Shown here in pieces: positions 8,585-16,969 of a stretch of DNA of 64,000 bases. Origin of the DNA: Candidatus Competibacteraceae bacterium (GTDB taxonomy: Bacteria; Pseudomonadota; Gammaproteobacteria; Competibacterales; Competibacteraceae); assembly GCA_016713505.1 (NCBI GenBank), contig JADJPA010000001.1, forward strand, positions 3,097,001 through 3,161,000. The letters are read 5' to 3'. Each line of letters starts with the position of its first letter. Within the stretch, counting starts at the first letter, position 1. A program made the translations under genes and the position numbers. The notes beneath the pieces were generated by a model. The model made no database searches, was not told the DNA's origin, and worked only from the letters and a program-made list of their open reading frames with translations.

Positions 8585-8932
8585 ATGATGATCGACTGGC
8601 ATCGAACACCGACCGGATGGGCGGCACTGGTTCTAGTGGGAGGGCTTTTAGGACCGGGCACGGCCGTCGCCGCTTGCCAGAGTGACAGCGATTGCAAGCC
8701 GGGACTGCGTTGCCTGTTTGCCCGCGAGCGCCCGCAAGGCGTGTGCGCCAGTTGGTCGCCTTCCTTGGAGCCGATCTCCAAACCCGCCCAACCGTCAGCG
8801 CCCGCGAGCCAATCGGTACCCTTGAGCCAGCGGGGCGGCGTCGGTTTTCCCTGTCAGTTCACCCAGGATTGTCTGCCGCGCTTTGCCTGTTTCAAGCTCG
8901 GCGCTCGCCTGGAAGGACAATGCTTCCGCTGA
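8585..8932 (+). CDS. Small secreted protein with two four-cysteine modules
   Basis: A 115-residue protein with a signal peptide (about 1-29, ending AVAA). The mature part holds exactly eight cysteines in two modules with identical spacing, C-x5-C-x5-C-x10-C: C31/C37/C43/C54 and C90/C96/C102/C113. They are joined by a Pro/Ser-rich linker. The first module has CQSDSDCKPGLRC, similar to the disulfide knots of secreted Cys-rich repeats. This suggests a disulfide-stabilised periplasmic or extracellular protein. It lies between the GH5 gene and the export lipoprotein gene and may act with them. I do not recognise a named family. Confidence 0.7.
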   Translation: MMIDWHRTPTGWAALVLVGGLLGPGTAVAACQSDSDCKPGLRCLFARERPQGVCASWSPSLEPISKPAQPSAPASQSVPLSQRGGVGFPCQFTQDCLPRFACFKLGARLEGQCFR

Positions 8933-8966
8933 GAGGGTTTCCGGCGAGCCGAGCCGCCCGGATGAG

Positions 8967-9680
8967 CTAATACTGCGTTCTAGTGTTGCGGTTGATGGTG
9001 TAGCCGAAGTTGGTTGAAAGCGCGAGATTGTTGTAAATCAGTTGGTGGAGCCAGAGGTTGACCTCGGCGAGGTCGGAGCGCGGTACGTAAATCATATCGA
9101 AACGCCGCAGCGGCACGTCCTGTTCGGTGCCGCCCTCGATGATCCGCCGCACGTTCACCACTTTCAGCATCGGTTTGCCTTGACGGGTGCGACGGAGCAG
9201 GATCACCCGGTCCATGCGAGCGGTTTCGCGGAAACCGCCCGCTTCCAGCACTCCTTCCAGCACGCCCATGCGGTGCGCCAGTTTGAGGACGCCGGCCCGC
9301 TGGACTTCGCCGCCGACATAAATGATTTCGGAACTGAACATGCGAGGGACCACGATCGCTTCCGGGTGGCGAAACTCGGTAGCGTAACGCTGGCGCAACT
9401 CCTCGGCGATATCGCCGGGCGTGCGGTCCAGCACCTTGACCGAGCCGATCAACGACAAATGGATCAAGCCATCCGGCGAGACGATCACGCGGTCGCTGAA
9501 CTCCGGGTTATAAATCAGTTTGACATCCAACTCGTCGCCCGGCAGGAAACCGTAGTCTGGAAGCTCGTCGCGCCACATCTCAAAGCCGAGCGGCTGCTGT
9601 TCTTCAGGACGGAGCGGAGAGACGCAAGCGCTGGCCAGCAGGCAGCAAAGCAGGGTCAGAATGCGAACGTGTTGGGACAT
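8967..9680 (-). CDS. Polysaccharide export outer-membrane lipoprotein (Wza/BexD type)
   Basis: A 237-residue protein with a lipoprotein-type signal peptide; the acylated cysteine is probably Cys19 in LLASACVS. A Poly_export domain follows (YGFLPGDELDVKLIYNPEFSD, SPDGLIHLSLIGSV), then one SLBB-type domain (YVGGEVQRAGVLKLAHRMGVLEGVLEAGG) and a C-terminal segment that could form the outer-membrane helix. It is shorter than Wza (about 380 residues), as in other single-SLBB exporters. It forms the channel for exopolysaccharide across the outer membrane. It is divergent from the chain-length gene, with about 108 bp between the starts. Confidence 0.9.
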   Translation of the reverse strand: MSQHVRILTLLCCLLASACVSPLRPEEQQPLGFEMWRDELPDYGFLPGDELDVKLIYNPEFSDRVIVSPDGLIHLSLIGSVKVLDRTPGDIAEELRQRYATEFRHPEAIVVPRMFSSEIIYVGGEVQRAGVLKLAHRMGVLEGVLEAGGFRETARMDRVILLRRTRQGKPMLKVVNVRRIIEGGTEQDVPLRRFDMIYVPRSDLAEVNLWLHQLIYNNLALSTNFGYTINRNTRTQY

Positions 9681-9788
9681 TGGTAAGGCTGTCAGCTTCT
9701 TTGGCGTTTATTGTTTAAGATTATGCGATATTCTGGCATCTGCCCAATGGAAGGAAACAATGGATTATTTGTCAACGAGTAATTTCGC

Positions 9789-11435
9789 ATGAGCTCCCCT
9801 GAACCCGCTAACGACGCAGGCCAGCGCGGGGGCAACGGGCCGCGCCTGACCCCGCTGGCGCCGCATGTTGCCTCCCGTCATACCTTGCGCGATGTCCTGA
9901 TCGTCATTTTTCGCGAGCGTCGCCTGATTATCTTAACTTTCAGTCTCATTCTAGCGATCGGCCTGCTGGTGTCCCTCAAGCTGGGCATGACCTACACCGC
10001 CGAAGCGCGCCTGCTGGTGCTGCCCAGCCGCGATTACGTGATGCGGCAGGATGTCGGCGAAACCGGCGTCAACATGGCGCTGGGCGATGATCGAATCGTG
10101 CGCTCCGAAACCGAGATTTTCAACAACTCCCAGTTGGTCGAGCGCGTCGTCGAGGATATCGGGCTGGCGCGGCTTTATCCCGATATCGCCTCCGGCGCGG
10201 GGAATCAAGGCTCCTTTCTGCCGCGCGGCTGGCGGGCGCTCACGGAGCTTTTCAGGGGTCCTGAAACGGTGGAGACAGGCAAAGAGTCCGGGGTCGAGCC
10301 GCTGACCGAACAGGAGCGCAAGCGGCTCAATCAGGCGGTGGTGCGCTTCATTTCCAAGCTGGAGGTGTTGCCGGTCAAGGATTCCAGCGTGATTCACCTG
10401 ACCTTCTCCCACCCGGACCCCACCATCGCCGCCGATGCGCTCAATCGGTTGGTTCAGGCTTACCTGGAACAGCGTTATGAGGTCTTCGCGCTGTCCCGTT
10501 CCCAGGTGTTCGCCCAGCAGCGCGATAATTTCTCCCAGCGTCTTGGCAAGGCCGAGCAGGAGCTGGAAGCGTTCAAGCTCAAGAACGACTTCAGCGCGTT
10601 TGCCGATCAGAAAACGATGGTGCTGCGCCAGCAGGCGGAGATTCAGAACGACAAGATGGATACCGGCACCCGCCTGCGGGAAATCGAAGGGCGACTGGCG
10701 GCGGTCCGCGAGCAACTGACCAGCGTTCCCAAGGATATCGCGCTGTACGAGGAAAGCGGCCAGCAAGACGCCCGCGACACCGCCCGCGCCACCTTGGTGA
10801 CGCTGGAAGCCCGCCGCAACGAGCTGCTGACCAAGTTCAGCGAAACCAGCCGGTTCATCACCGATCTGGACCATCAAATCGCCAAATTGCGCGCCATCAT
10901 CAGCGGCACGCCGCCCAAGGAGTCGATCAGCCGCCGCAGCGGTCGCAATCCGCTCTACGATGAATTGGGGACCGAGCAGGTCCGCCGCGAGAACGAAGCC
11001 GCCGCGCTGCGAGCGCGGCAAAAATCGCTCGACGGGCAACTGGCGCGAATCACCGAACGGCTGGGGGCGTTCGACCGGCTGGAGCGCGATTACAACACGC
11101 TGATGTTGCAACGCACCTTGCTGGAGAAAAACCTACAGATTTACGCGCAGAAAGCGGAAGAGTCGTTGATTCAGGAAGAGCTCGACCGGCAGAAAACCGC
11201 CAACGTGCGGGTCATCGAGCAGGCGCAAATCCCGCGCGAGGGCAAAAGCTTGCGAGTGATGGTGTTGGGGCTGGCGCTGATCGGCGGGCTGGTGGCGGCG
11301 CTGGCGCTGGCGTTCTTGAAGGATTTTTTCCGTGAAGTCTTGATCTCGCCGGAAGACACCGAGCGGGTGTTGGGCTTGCCGGTGCTGGTGGCGGTGCCGC
11401 TGAAAACCCTGCCGGCGCGCCCGGCTCGCGCCTGA
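9789..11435 (+). CDS. Wzz/GNVR polysaccharide chain-length and export co-polymerase
   Basis: A 548-residue inner-membrane protein with a first membrane segment at about 46-65 (LIILTFSLILAIGLLVSL) and a second near 490-510. Between them lies a long periplasmic coiled-coil region (about 230-460, rich in Gln/Glu/Arg heptads), with a GNVR-like motif before the second helix. The cytoplasmic tail stops near the point where a fused tyrosine kinase domain would begin (VLGLPVLVAVPLK). The kinase module is therefore separate, and the gene at 15048-15806 is its apparent partner. It sets polymer length and bridges to the export lipoprotein. Confidence 0.9.
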   Translation: MSSPEPANDAGQRGGNGPRLTPLAPHVASRHTLRDVLIVIFRERRLIILTFSLILAIGLLVSLKLGMTYTAEARLLVLPSRDYVMRQDVGETGVNMALGDDRIVRSETEIFNNSQLVERVVEDIGLARLYPDIASGAGNQGSFLPRGWRALTELFRGPETVETGKESGVEPLTEQERKRLNQAVVRFISKLEVLPVKDSSVIHLTFSHPDPTIAADALNRLVQAYLEQRYEVFALSRSQVFAQQRDNFSQRLGKAEQELEAFKLKNDFSAFADQKTMVLRQQAEIQNDKMDTGTRLREIEGRLAAVREQLTSVPKDIALYEESGQQDARDTARATLVTLEARRNELLTKFSETSRFITDLDHQIAKLRAIISGTPPKESISRRSGRNPLYDELGTEQVRRENEAAALRARQKSLDGQLARITERLGAFDRLERDYNTLMLQRTLLEKNLQIYAQKAEESLIQEELDRQKTANVRVIEQAQIPREGKSLRVMVLGLALIGGLVAALALAFLKDFFREVLISPEDTERVLGLPVLVAVPLKTLPARPARA

Positions 11436-11453
11436 GCGAACGCGCGAGCCATC

Positions 11454-12896
11454 ATGGCGCCACCCGGACTCCAGCGCCTGCTCGCGGGCTACCTGCCGGT
11501 CAATCTGTTGCAGGCCGCGATCACCCTGGGGGCGGTCATGGTGTTCAGCCGGCTGCTGACGCCGGCGGAGTACGGCCATTATGCGCTGGCCACCACCTTG
11601 ATGCTCTGGGTCCAAACCCTGCTGTTCTACTGGCTGCAAACCGGCATCTCCCGCTTCCACGATACCGCCCGCGACGCCGGGCGGCTGCCGCGCCTGTTGG
11701 CCACTGCATATGTTGCCGCCATCCTGATGGTGATACTGCTCGGCGGGATCGGGTTGATCGTTGCGGAATTCAGCGTCTATCGCCCCTTGATCCTAGCGGG
11801 TCTGGCGGCGCTGCTGGCGCGGTCGCTGTTCGCGGTCGGACTGGATTTTCACCGGGCGGCGCATCGGGTGCGCCGTTACGCCTGGCTGGAAGGCGTGCAG
11901 TACCTTCTCAGCCTGTTGCTGGGCGTGCTTTTTGCCATCTATTTGGATTGGGGCGCGCCCGCGCCGTTGTTGGGGTTGGCGCTGGGCAATTTGGCGGTCC
12001 TGCTGGCGGATATCCCTTATCTGGCGCGCCAAACGGAGGGTCTGGCCTGGTCGCGGGACGATTTGCGGCTGCTGGCGGGTTATGGATTGCCGTTGACCTT
12101 TTCCTTCTTGTTCGGGCTGGTGGTGGCGGGCTCCGACCGTTTCTTCATCGCGTGGTTGATGGATGAAAGCGCGGTGGGCGTCTACGCCGTCGCCTATGCC
12201 CTGGCCGATCGCACCTTGACCATACTGTTCAATTGGGTGGGGATGGCGACCGTGCCGCTGGCGTTTTCCGCGCTGGCCAGCAGCGGGGAAAACGCAGCGC
12301 GCCAGGTCATGAGCGATGCCGCCAAAAGCCTGATTCTCTTGGCCTTGCCCGCGGCGGTCGGTCTGGCCGCCGCCGCCGCGCCGCTGGCGGTGGTGGTGGT
12401 CGGCCCCGATTTTCGGGCCACTACGGCCCACATCGTGCCCTGGATCGCGTTGGCGGGCCTGCTGAACGGCGCGATGGTCCATTACGCCGCCCATGCCTTT
12501 CTGATCACCCGCCGCACCCGAGCTTTGCTGGGAACGACCGTGCTGGCGGCGGCGGTCAACGTCACCCTCAACGTGCTGTTGATTCCAGTCTGGGGTTTGA
12601 ACGGGGCCATTGCCGCCACCATCGTCGCCTATGCGGTCGGCTTGGGCGCGCGCTTGCTGCTGATGCGCACGCGTTTTCCCATTCCTCTAGCCTTACCGGA
12701 TTTAATGAAGGGCCTCGCTGCTTGCGCGCTGATGTGGGCGGTGCTGGCGGCGATTCCCTGGCCGCCGACCTGGGCGGGTTTGCTGGCCGCCGTCGCGACC
12801 GGCATGGCGTGCTACGGGGTAGCGGCGCTGCTCTTGAATGTTTCCGGCGTGCGGCGCTGGGTGCCGGCGCGCTGGTTCGATTGGGGTTCTAGCTGA
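11454..12896 (+). CDS. Lipopolysaccharide/exopolysaccharide flippase (Wzx/PST family)
   Basis: A 480-residue polytopic membrane protein with about 12-14 hydrophobic segments. The opening LLAGYLPVNLLQAAITLGAVMVFSRLLTPAEYGHYA is typical of MATE-fold oligosaccharide flippases. It moves lipid-linked repeat units to the periplasmic face. It is 18 bp downstream of the chain-length gene and overlaps the next gene (TGATG), so the three form one operon. Confidence 0.88.
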   Translation: MAPPGLQRLLAGYLPVNLLQAAITLGAVMVFSRLLTPAEYGHYALATTLMLWVQTLLFYWLQTGISRFHDTARDAGRLPRLLATAYVAAILMVILLGGIGLIVAEFSVYRPLILAGLAALLARSLFAVGLDFHRAAHRVRRYAWLEGVQYLLSLLLGVLFAIYLDWGAPAPLLGLALGNLAVLLADIPYLARQTEGLAWSRDDLRLLAGYGLPLTFSFLFGLVVAGSDRFFIAWLMDESAVGVYAVAYALADRTLTILFNWVGMATVPLAFSALASSGENAARQVMSDAAKSLILLALPAAVGLAAAAAPLAVVVVGPDFRATTAHIVPWIALAGLLNGAMVHYAAHAFLITRRTRALLGTTVLAAAVNVTLNVLLIPVWGLNGAIAATIVAYAVGLGARLLLMRTRFPIPLALPDLMKGLAACALMWAVLAAIPWPPTWAGLLAAVATGMACYGVAALLLNVSGVRRWVPARWFDWGSS

Positions 12897-14332
12897 TGGA
12901 GAGGCGTGTTCCGCCGGCGCGGCGCTCCGCGTTTCTGCTGCGCGCGCCGGCTGCGGCGACCGCTCAGACCGAATCGGCGCGCGACGAACGCTGGCGCTGG
13001 CCTTTGGCATTGGCTTGCCTGGGCTTGATCCTTTATCTGCTGTTGTCCGACAACCTGCTGGTCACGCTCGGCATCCCCTACAACGTTCCGCGCGGCGCTT
13101 TCCCGTTCAAGATCCATCCGGGAACCTACTTCATCAGCTTGGGTTTCGTTCTGTTGTTGCGCGGCAATCCCTGGCAGCGGCTCGGCAAATTGCTTCAGCT
13201 GGCACCGGCGCTCAGCAGCTTGGCGTTGGTGACGACGGTGATCATGGTCTATGCCCTGATTCGGTTCGGCGCGTCCGGCAGCGGCTTTTTCATCGATACG
13301 CTGCTGGCGCCGGCCTTGCTGGGCCTGATCGTGCTGCAAGCGCCCAGCGAGCGGCGGCCGGTGGTGTTCTGGATCGTGTTGGGGCTATCGGCGTGCAATG
13401 CGGTGATCGGGATCGGCGAAGCCGCTGTCGGCAACCGGCTGGTTCCTTACATGGCTGGCGACAAGCTGTTGGTCGAGGAGTTTTTCCGGGCCACCGCGCT
13501 AGGCGGGCATCCCCTGACCAACGCGCTGCGCACGGCGGTGTTGATGTTCGTGGTGCTGGTGCTGCCCGCCCGCTTCCGGTTGACTTTGATTCCGCTGTTT
13601 GCCATTGCCCTGCTGGCGTTCGGCAGCCGCTCGGCGCTGGCGACCAGCCTGCTGCTGCTGGGCGTGTGGGGCGGGTTCTCTTTCATGCGGGGCATCGTCG
13701 CCCGGCATTTCGATTTGCGGCTGGCGCTAGGTCTTCCGCTGCTGGTGTTGGTGTTGCCGGCGGCGGTCGGCGCGTTGGGCCTGAGTTTGGGGCTGGGCGA
13801 GCGCGTCTTGCAGGAGTTTTACTGGGATGACAGCGCTCAGTCGCGGCTGCTGGCGTTTCACATCTTCAGCTTTCCGTCGCTGGAAGAGTTGCTGTGGGGG
13901 ATGGGGCCGGCGCGCATCGAGTGGGCGCTGGATCAGCTCAAGGGGTCCACCACCCTGAACGATATCGAGAATTTCTGGATTCTACTGTTGTTGCAGGTTG
14001 GTGCCATCCCCTTCATCTTCCTGGCGGGTTCGCTGCTGGCGACCGTGTTCAGTCTGGCTTGGCCAGGGCCGACCCCGCTGCGGCTGGCGGCGCTGAATTT
14101 CCTGATCCTCGCCTCCGGCAGCAACTCGCTGGCCACCAAAACCCAAAGTCTGGCGATTTTGGTGGCCATGTTGACCGGGGCGGCGGCCATCACCCGGCGC
14201 GAGGCGGCCAGCGAGGCGGTAGTCCAGCCCGCCGAACGCCAGCAGACCCCCGGCGAAACACCATCCGGCCCACCCCGGCGCAGCGGTTTCCAGCTGCTGC
14301 GCCGCACCCATCTGAACGGGAACGGTCGCTGA
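12896..14332 (+). CDS. O-antigen ligase / polysaccharide polymerase-like membrane protein (VpsF-like)
   Basis: A 478-residue protein with about 11 hydrophobic segments and a large periplasmic loop (about 190-330). The loop contains GGHPLTNAL (about 202-210) and the FGSRSALA segment, as in Wzy/O-antigen ligase-fold proteins; VpsF-type proteins of exopolysaccharide loci look alike. It probably polymerises or ligates repeat units in the periplasm. Its ATG overlaps the flippase stop codon by one base. The C-terminal ~45 residues are a polar, Pro/Arg-rich cytoplasmic tail. Confidence 0.8.
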   Translation: MERRVPPARRSAFLLRAPAAATAQTESARDERWRWPLALACLGLILYLLLSDNLLVTLGIPYNVPRGAFPFKIHPGTYFISLGFVLLLRGNPWQRLGKLLQLAPALSSLALVTTVIMVYALIRFGASGSGFFIDTLLAPALLGLIVLQAPSERRPVVFWIVLGLSACNAVIGIGEAAVGNRLVPYMAGDKLLVEEFFRATALGGHPLTNALRTAVLMFVVLVLPARFRLTLIPLFAIALLAFGSRSALATSLLLLGVWGGFSFMRGIVARHFDLRLALGLPLLVLVLPAAVGALGLSLGLGERVLQEFYWDDSAQSRLLAFHIFSFPSLEELLWGMGPARIEWALDQLKGSTTLNDIENFWILLLLQVGAIPFIFLAGSLLATVFSLAWPGPTPLRLAALNFLILASGSNSLATKTQSLAILVAMLTGAAAITRREAASEAVVQPAERQQTPGETPSGPPRRSGFQLLRRTHLNGNGR

Positions 14333-14349
14333 GCCGCCGCGAGCCGGCG

Positions 14350-15051
14350 TCAGTCGATCTTGTTGTCCCACATATTGAACAAGCCGACCTCCATCCGGTA
14401 TTCGCCATCCAGCGTGACGACGGTCAATTCCAGCGGCGTGTGTCGGGCCGCCAGCAAGCCGTCGTCGCCGATGTAAAGATCGATCACCTCATGGCGGGGT
14501 GGATTGAAGCCGGCGATGTTACCGTCGGCCTGGTTGAGGCGCCGGCCGTTGTGGATGACTTGCAACAGAGGGTAGGAACTATTGGGTAGCGTATCCCAGC
14601 GCCGGAACGGCTGGCCCTTGGTCCGCAGAATAAACGCCATGATGTGATAGCCGCCGCCGCGGCCGATATAAAAGCCCAGATTGCGGGCATTCAGGCGCAG
14701 CCAGGTGTCGGGGACGCCATCGCCGATGAAGGAGCGGGTGGCGGACGCCAGGTCGCGACCGATTTCGCGCCCCACCAGATAGACGAAGGGAGGCGGCGGG
14801 TCCTGCTGGTCGTCCCGGCCCACGAAAGAATACGAACGCCGAGGTGGGTCGGGGCTGAGCTCGCCGCGCACGTCTTCATGGACGTTCAAGGGTTCGCGCG
14901 GCAGGTTGTGCGGCACGTTCTGATAGGTGGGGACTTCCTCCACGAAGTGATCCACGATTTGCGCCACCCCTAAAGCGGGATAGACGATCAAGCCGCCAAG
15001 CAGGGCGCTCGTCTCATAAAGCCGCCGGATTGGCTTGGCGAGAACTCTCAT
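14350..15051 (-). CDS. Hypothetical protein of the exopolysaccharide locus
   Basis: A 233-residue protein. The start at 15051 is fixed by an ATGA overlap with the stop of the BY-kinase-like gene. A hydrophobic N-terminal segment (about 16-32, SALLGGLIVYPALGVAQIV) could be a signal anchor. The rest is polar, with Pro-rich patches (DPPRRSYSF, QDPPPPF) and a C-terminal beta-rich part. I recognise no family. Translational coupling to the kinase-like gene suggests a role in regulating or assembling the export apparatus. Confidence 0.7.
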   Translation of the reverse strand: MRVLAKPIRRLYETSALLGGLIVYPALGVAQIVDHFVEEVPTYQNVPHNLPREPLNVHEDVRGELSPDPPRRSYSFVGRDDQQDPPPPFVYLVGREIGRDLASATRSFIGDGVPDTWLRLNARNLGFYIGRGGGYHIMAFILRTKGQPFRRWDTLPNSSYPLLQVIHNGRRLNQADGNIAGFNPPRHEVIDLYIGDDGLLAARHTPLELTVVTLDGEYRMEVGLFNMWDNKID

Positions 15052-15806
15052 ACGCGGCTCAGAAAACTGTAAACCCACTTCGGAATATAGAAACGGCGTT
15101 TGTTCAGGATCGCACCCACCACTGGCGCGCCTTGGCCCATCAGTTTTTCGTGGAGTTCCACAATCACCGGCACTCGGCTGGTTTCAGCCGCCACGACCAA
15201 GATGACCGCATCCATTGCCCCGCACATGACGATACCGTCGAAAGAGTGGGCGGCCGGGGGCGCATCCACTACCGTCAGCATGACCGAGCGCCGTAAATCA
15301 GCCCAAAAGTCCGGCTGGTTGACGACGCGCGGCGTATCGTGCAAATCTCGGACGGGCTGGCTGACGATCAGTGAAGTGTCGCCCAACTGATGAAAGGTCA
15401 GCGGCAGGGCGCGTTCCTCGGTTTCGCTGCGCTGCGACGAACGGAGCAAGCGGCCGAAATCGACCCCCAGCGCTAGCGGCGGTCCCGGTGCGATGGTCGG
15501 ATCGTCCTGGGCCATACTCTGAAAAAAATGATAATGCTCGCCGCGCCGCCAGTCGAAATCGAGCAGCAGCACGCGACCGTCCACGTATTGAGAGGCCATC
15601 AGCGCGAAGTCTCGCGCCAGGGTGGAGACGCCTTCGCCGGGATTGGCGCTGATGAATTCGACCACCAGGCCCTCGCCGGGAACGAAAACCGGATTCATCA
15701 GACTGAACAAGCGTTTGATTTCGGCGGCGTTGAAAAATAGGTCGTTGAATCCTCTGCGGTCGGACCCGCGCGGTAAGGGGGCGGAAGAAACGGACGGTGT
15801 CGGCAT
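15048..15806 (-). CDS. BY-kinase/CpsD-like ATPase with degenerate P-loop
   Basis: A 252-residue ParA/CpsD-fold protein that resembles the cytoplasmic kinase partner of Wzz-type proteins. Walker A is SANPGEGVST at 53-62: the catalytic lysine normally at position 60 is valine (codon GTC, read from the DNA). Walker A' is LLLDFDWR (80-87) and Walker B is LTVVDAPP (177-184). No tyrosine cluster is present at the C-terminus. It may be a non-catalytic scaffold that binds the chain-length protein rather than an autokinase (inference). It overlaps the downstream hypothetical gene by ATGA. Confidence 0.82.
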   Translation of the reverse strand: MPTPSVSSAPLPRGSDRRGFNDLFFNAAEIKRLFSLMNPVFVPGEGLVVEFISANPGEGVSTLARDFALMASQYVDGRVLLLDFDWRRGEHYHFFQSMAQDDPTIAPGPPLALGVDFGRLLRSSQRSETEERALPLTFHQLGDTSLIVSQPVRDLHDTPRVVNQPDFWADLRRSVMLTVVDAPPAAHSFDGIVMCGAMDAVILVVAAETSRVPVIVELHEKLMGQGAPVVGAILNKRRFYIPKWVYSFLSRV

Positions 15807-15830
15807 GAACGATCCCTTGTTGTCGGCAAA

Positions 15831-16889
15831 CTACTCATAAGCGGGTGCGAGCGCGGCTCTAGCCCCGCTCAAACGAATCCGTAAGTCCTCCGCCGTATCG
15901 CCGCCGCCGAAGGGGATGCGCGGTAAGGCGTGCAAGCCAGCGCCGGCGTGTAGCGGGCCGCCGTAGGCCAGGACGGCGCTGGCGAAACCGCAGTCGCGCG
16001 CGAGCGCCGCAACCGCTGGGTCCACCGACGACGGATCGCCGTAAGGATAGGCAAAATGGCGGATGGTCCGCTCCAGTTGGATTTCCAGCCGCTGCCGGCT
16101 CTGGATCATTTCCAGACGCGCCTCGGCTTGCGGTAGGTCGCGCAGCACCGGATGGGTGACCGTATGCGCTCCGAATTCGACCAGGCCGCTGGCGGCCATT
16201 TCCCGGATCATGTCCCACGTCATCATCCGTTCCCGATCGATCACCCTAAAATCGATCTCGTAAGTTTGTTCCAGTTGTGACAGCGCCTTGGCGCGAGCGG
16301 CCGGGGTGGCTTTCCGTAACAAGTCGCACGTCTGTTGGAAAGCCGAATCGCGCTCCGCTGCCGTGGCGGCGAAAAACGAATAATGCCGGTCCGCCAAAGA
16401 CATGTCGAGCGCCGGATGACGACGGAGAATGGCTTCGATGCCGTGCCACCAGGCCGCGGCCTCGCCATCGATGAAACCGGTGGTGACGTAAATCGTGGCC
16501 GGCGCGGCCAACTGGCGCAACAAGGGATAGAGCAGTTGGTAATTATCCCGGTAGCCATCATCGAAGGTCAGACAGGCGAAGCGGGCACCGGCGCGCGGCG
16601 CGGCCAGACGCTCCAGAGCGACATCGAGCGAAACCAGCTCGTAGCTTTCCGAGCGCAAGGTCTCCACGATGGCGGTCAGTTGGCGGCTGGTGATGGTCAG
16701 GCCCGGATTTCCTCGCCAATCCGCTGTCTCAGACTCTTGAAGGCCATGCAGCATCAGGATCGCCCCGCGTCCGCCGCACCAGCGTCGCACCCAGCGATCA
16801 GCCCCCAACGCGGTTATCATGCCTCGCCAGTCCATTCCGCTCGCAGCCGCCTGACGATCAGTGCTATTGCGAGTGCCGATTGTTTTCAT
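15831..16889 (-). CDS. Polysaccharide deacetylase (NodB homology, CE4)
   Basis: A 352-residue protein with the CE4 motifs: LTFDDGYRDN (TFDDG at 108-112, catalytic Asp and metal Asp), HTVTHP at 242-247 (metal His residues) and FAYPYGDP near 279. It removes N-acetyl groups from an amino-sugar polymer. In this locus it would deacetylate the exopolysaccharide or its precursor. There is no Sec signal, so it may act in the cytoplasm or be exported otherwise. The start is uncertain: the ATG at 16889 has no good SD, and ATGs 18 and 23 codons later are possible. Divergent from the next gene across an AT-rich 80-bp promoter region. Confidence 0.88.
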   Translation of the reverse strand: MKTIGTRNSTDRQAAASGMDWRGMITALGADRWVRRWCGGRGAILMLHGLQESETADWRGNPGLTITSRQLTAIVETLRSESYELVSLDVALERLAAPRAGARFACLTFDDGYRDNYQLLYPLLRQLAAPATIYVTTGFIDGEAAAWWHGIEAILRRHPALDMSLADRHYSFFAATAAERDSAFQQTCDLLRKATPAARAKALSQLEQTYEIDFRVIDRERMMTWDMIREMAASGLVEFGAHTVTHPVLRDLPQAEARLEMIQSRQRLEIQLERTIRHFAYPYGDPSSVDPAVAALARDCGFASAVLAYGGPLHAGAGLHALPRIPFGGGDTAEDLRIRLSGARAALAPAYE

Positions 16890-16969
16890 TTATTTAACAT
16901 CTTTGGTAAATAAAGTTATATTCTATTGGCTTTCCAATGGTCTAGTATAGCTTTGCTGTTTTTTAATTG

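Noticed and set aside
11793..12494. Minus-strand frame opposite the flippase
   Set aside because: Low-complexity Gln/Arg-rich translation, the usual shadow of GC-rich genes.
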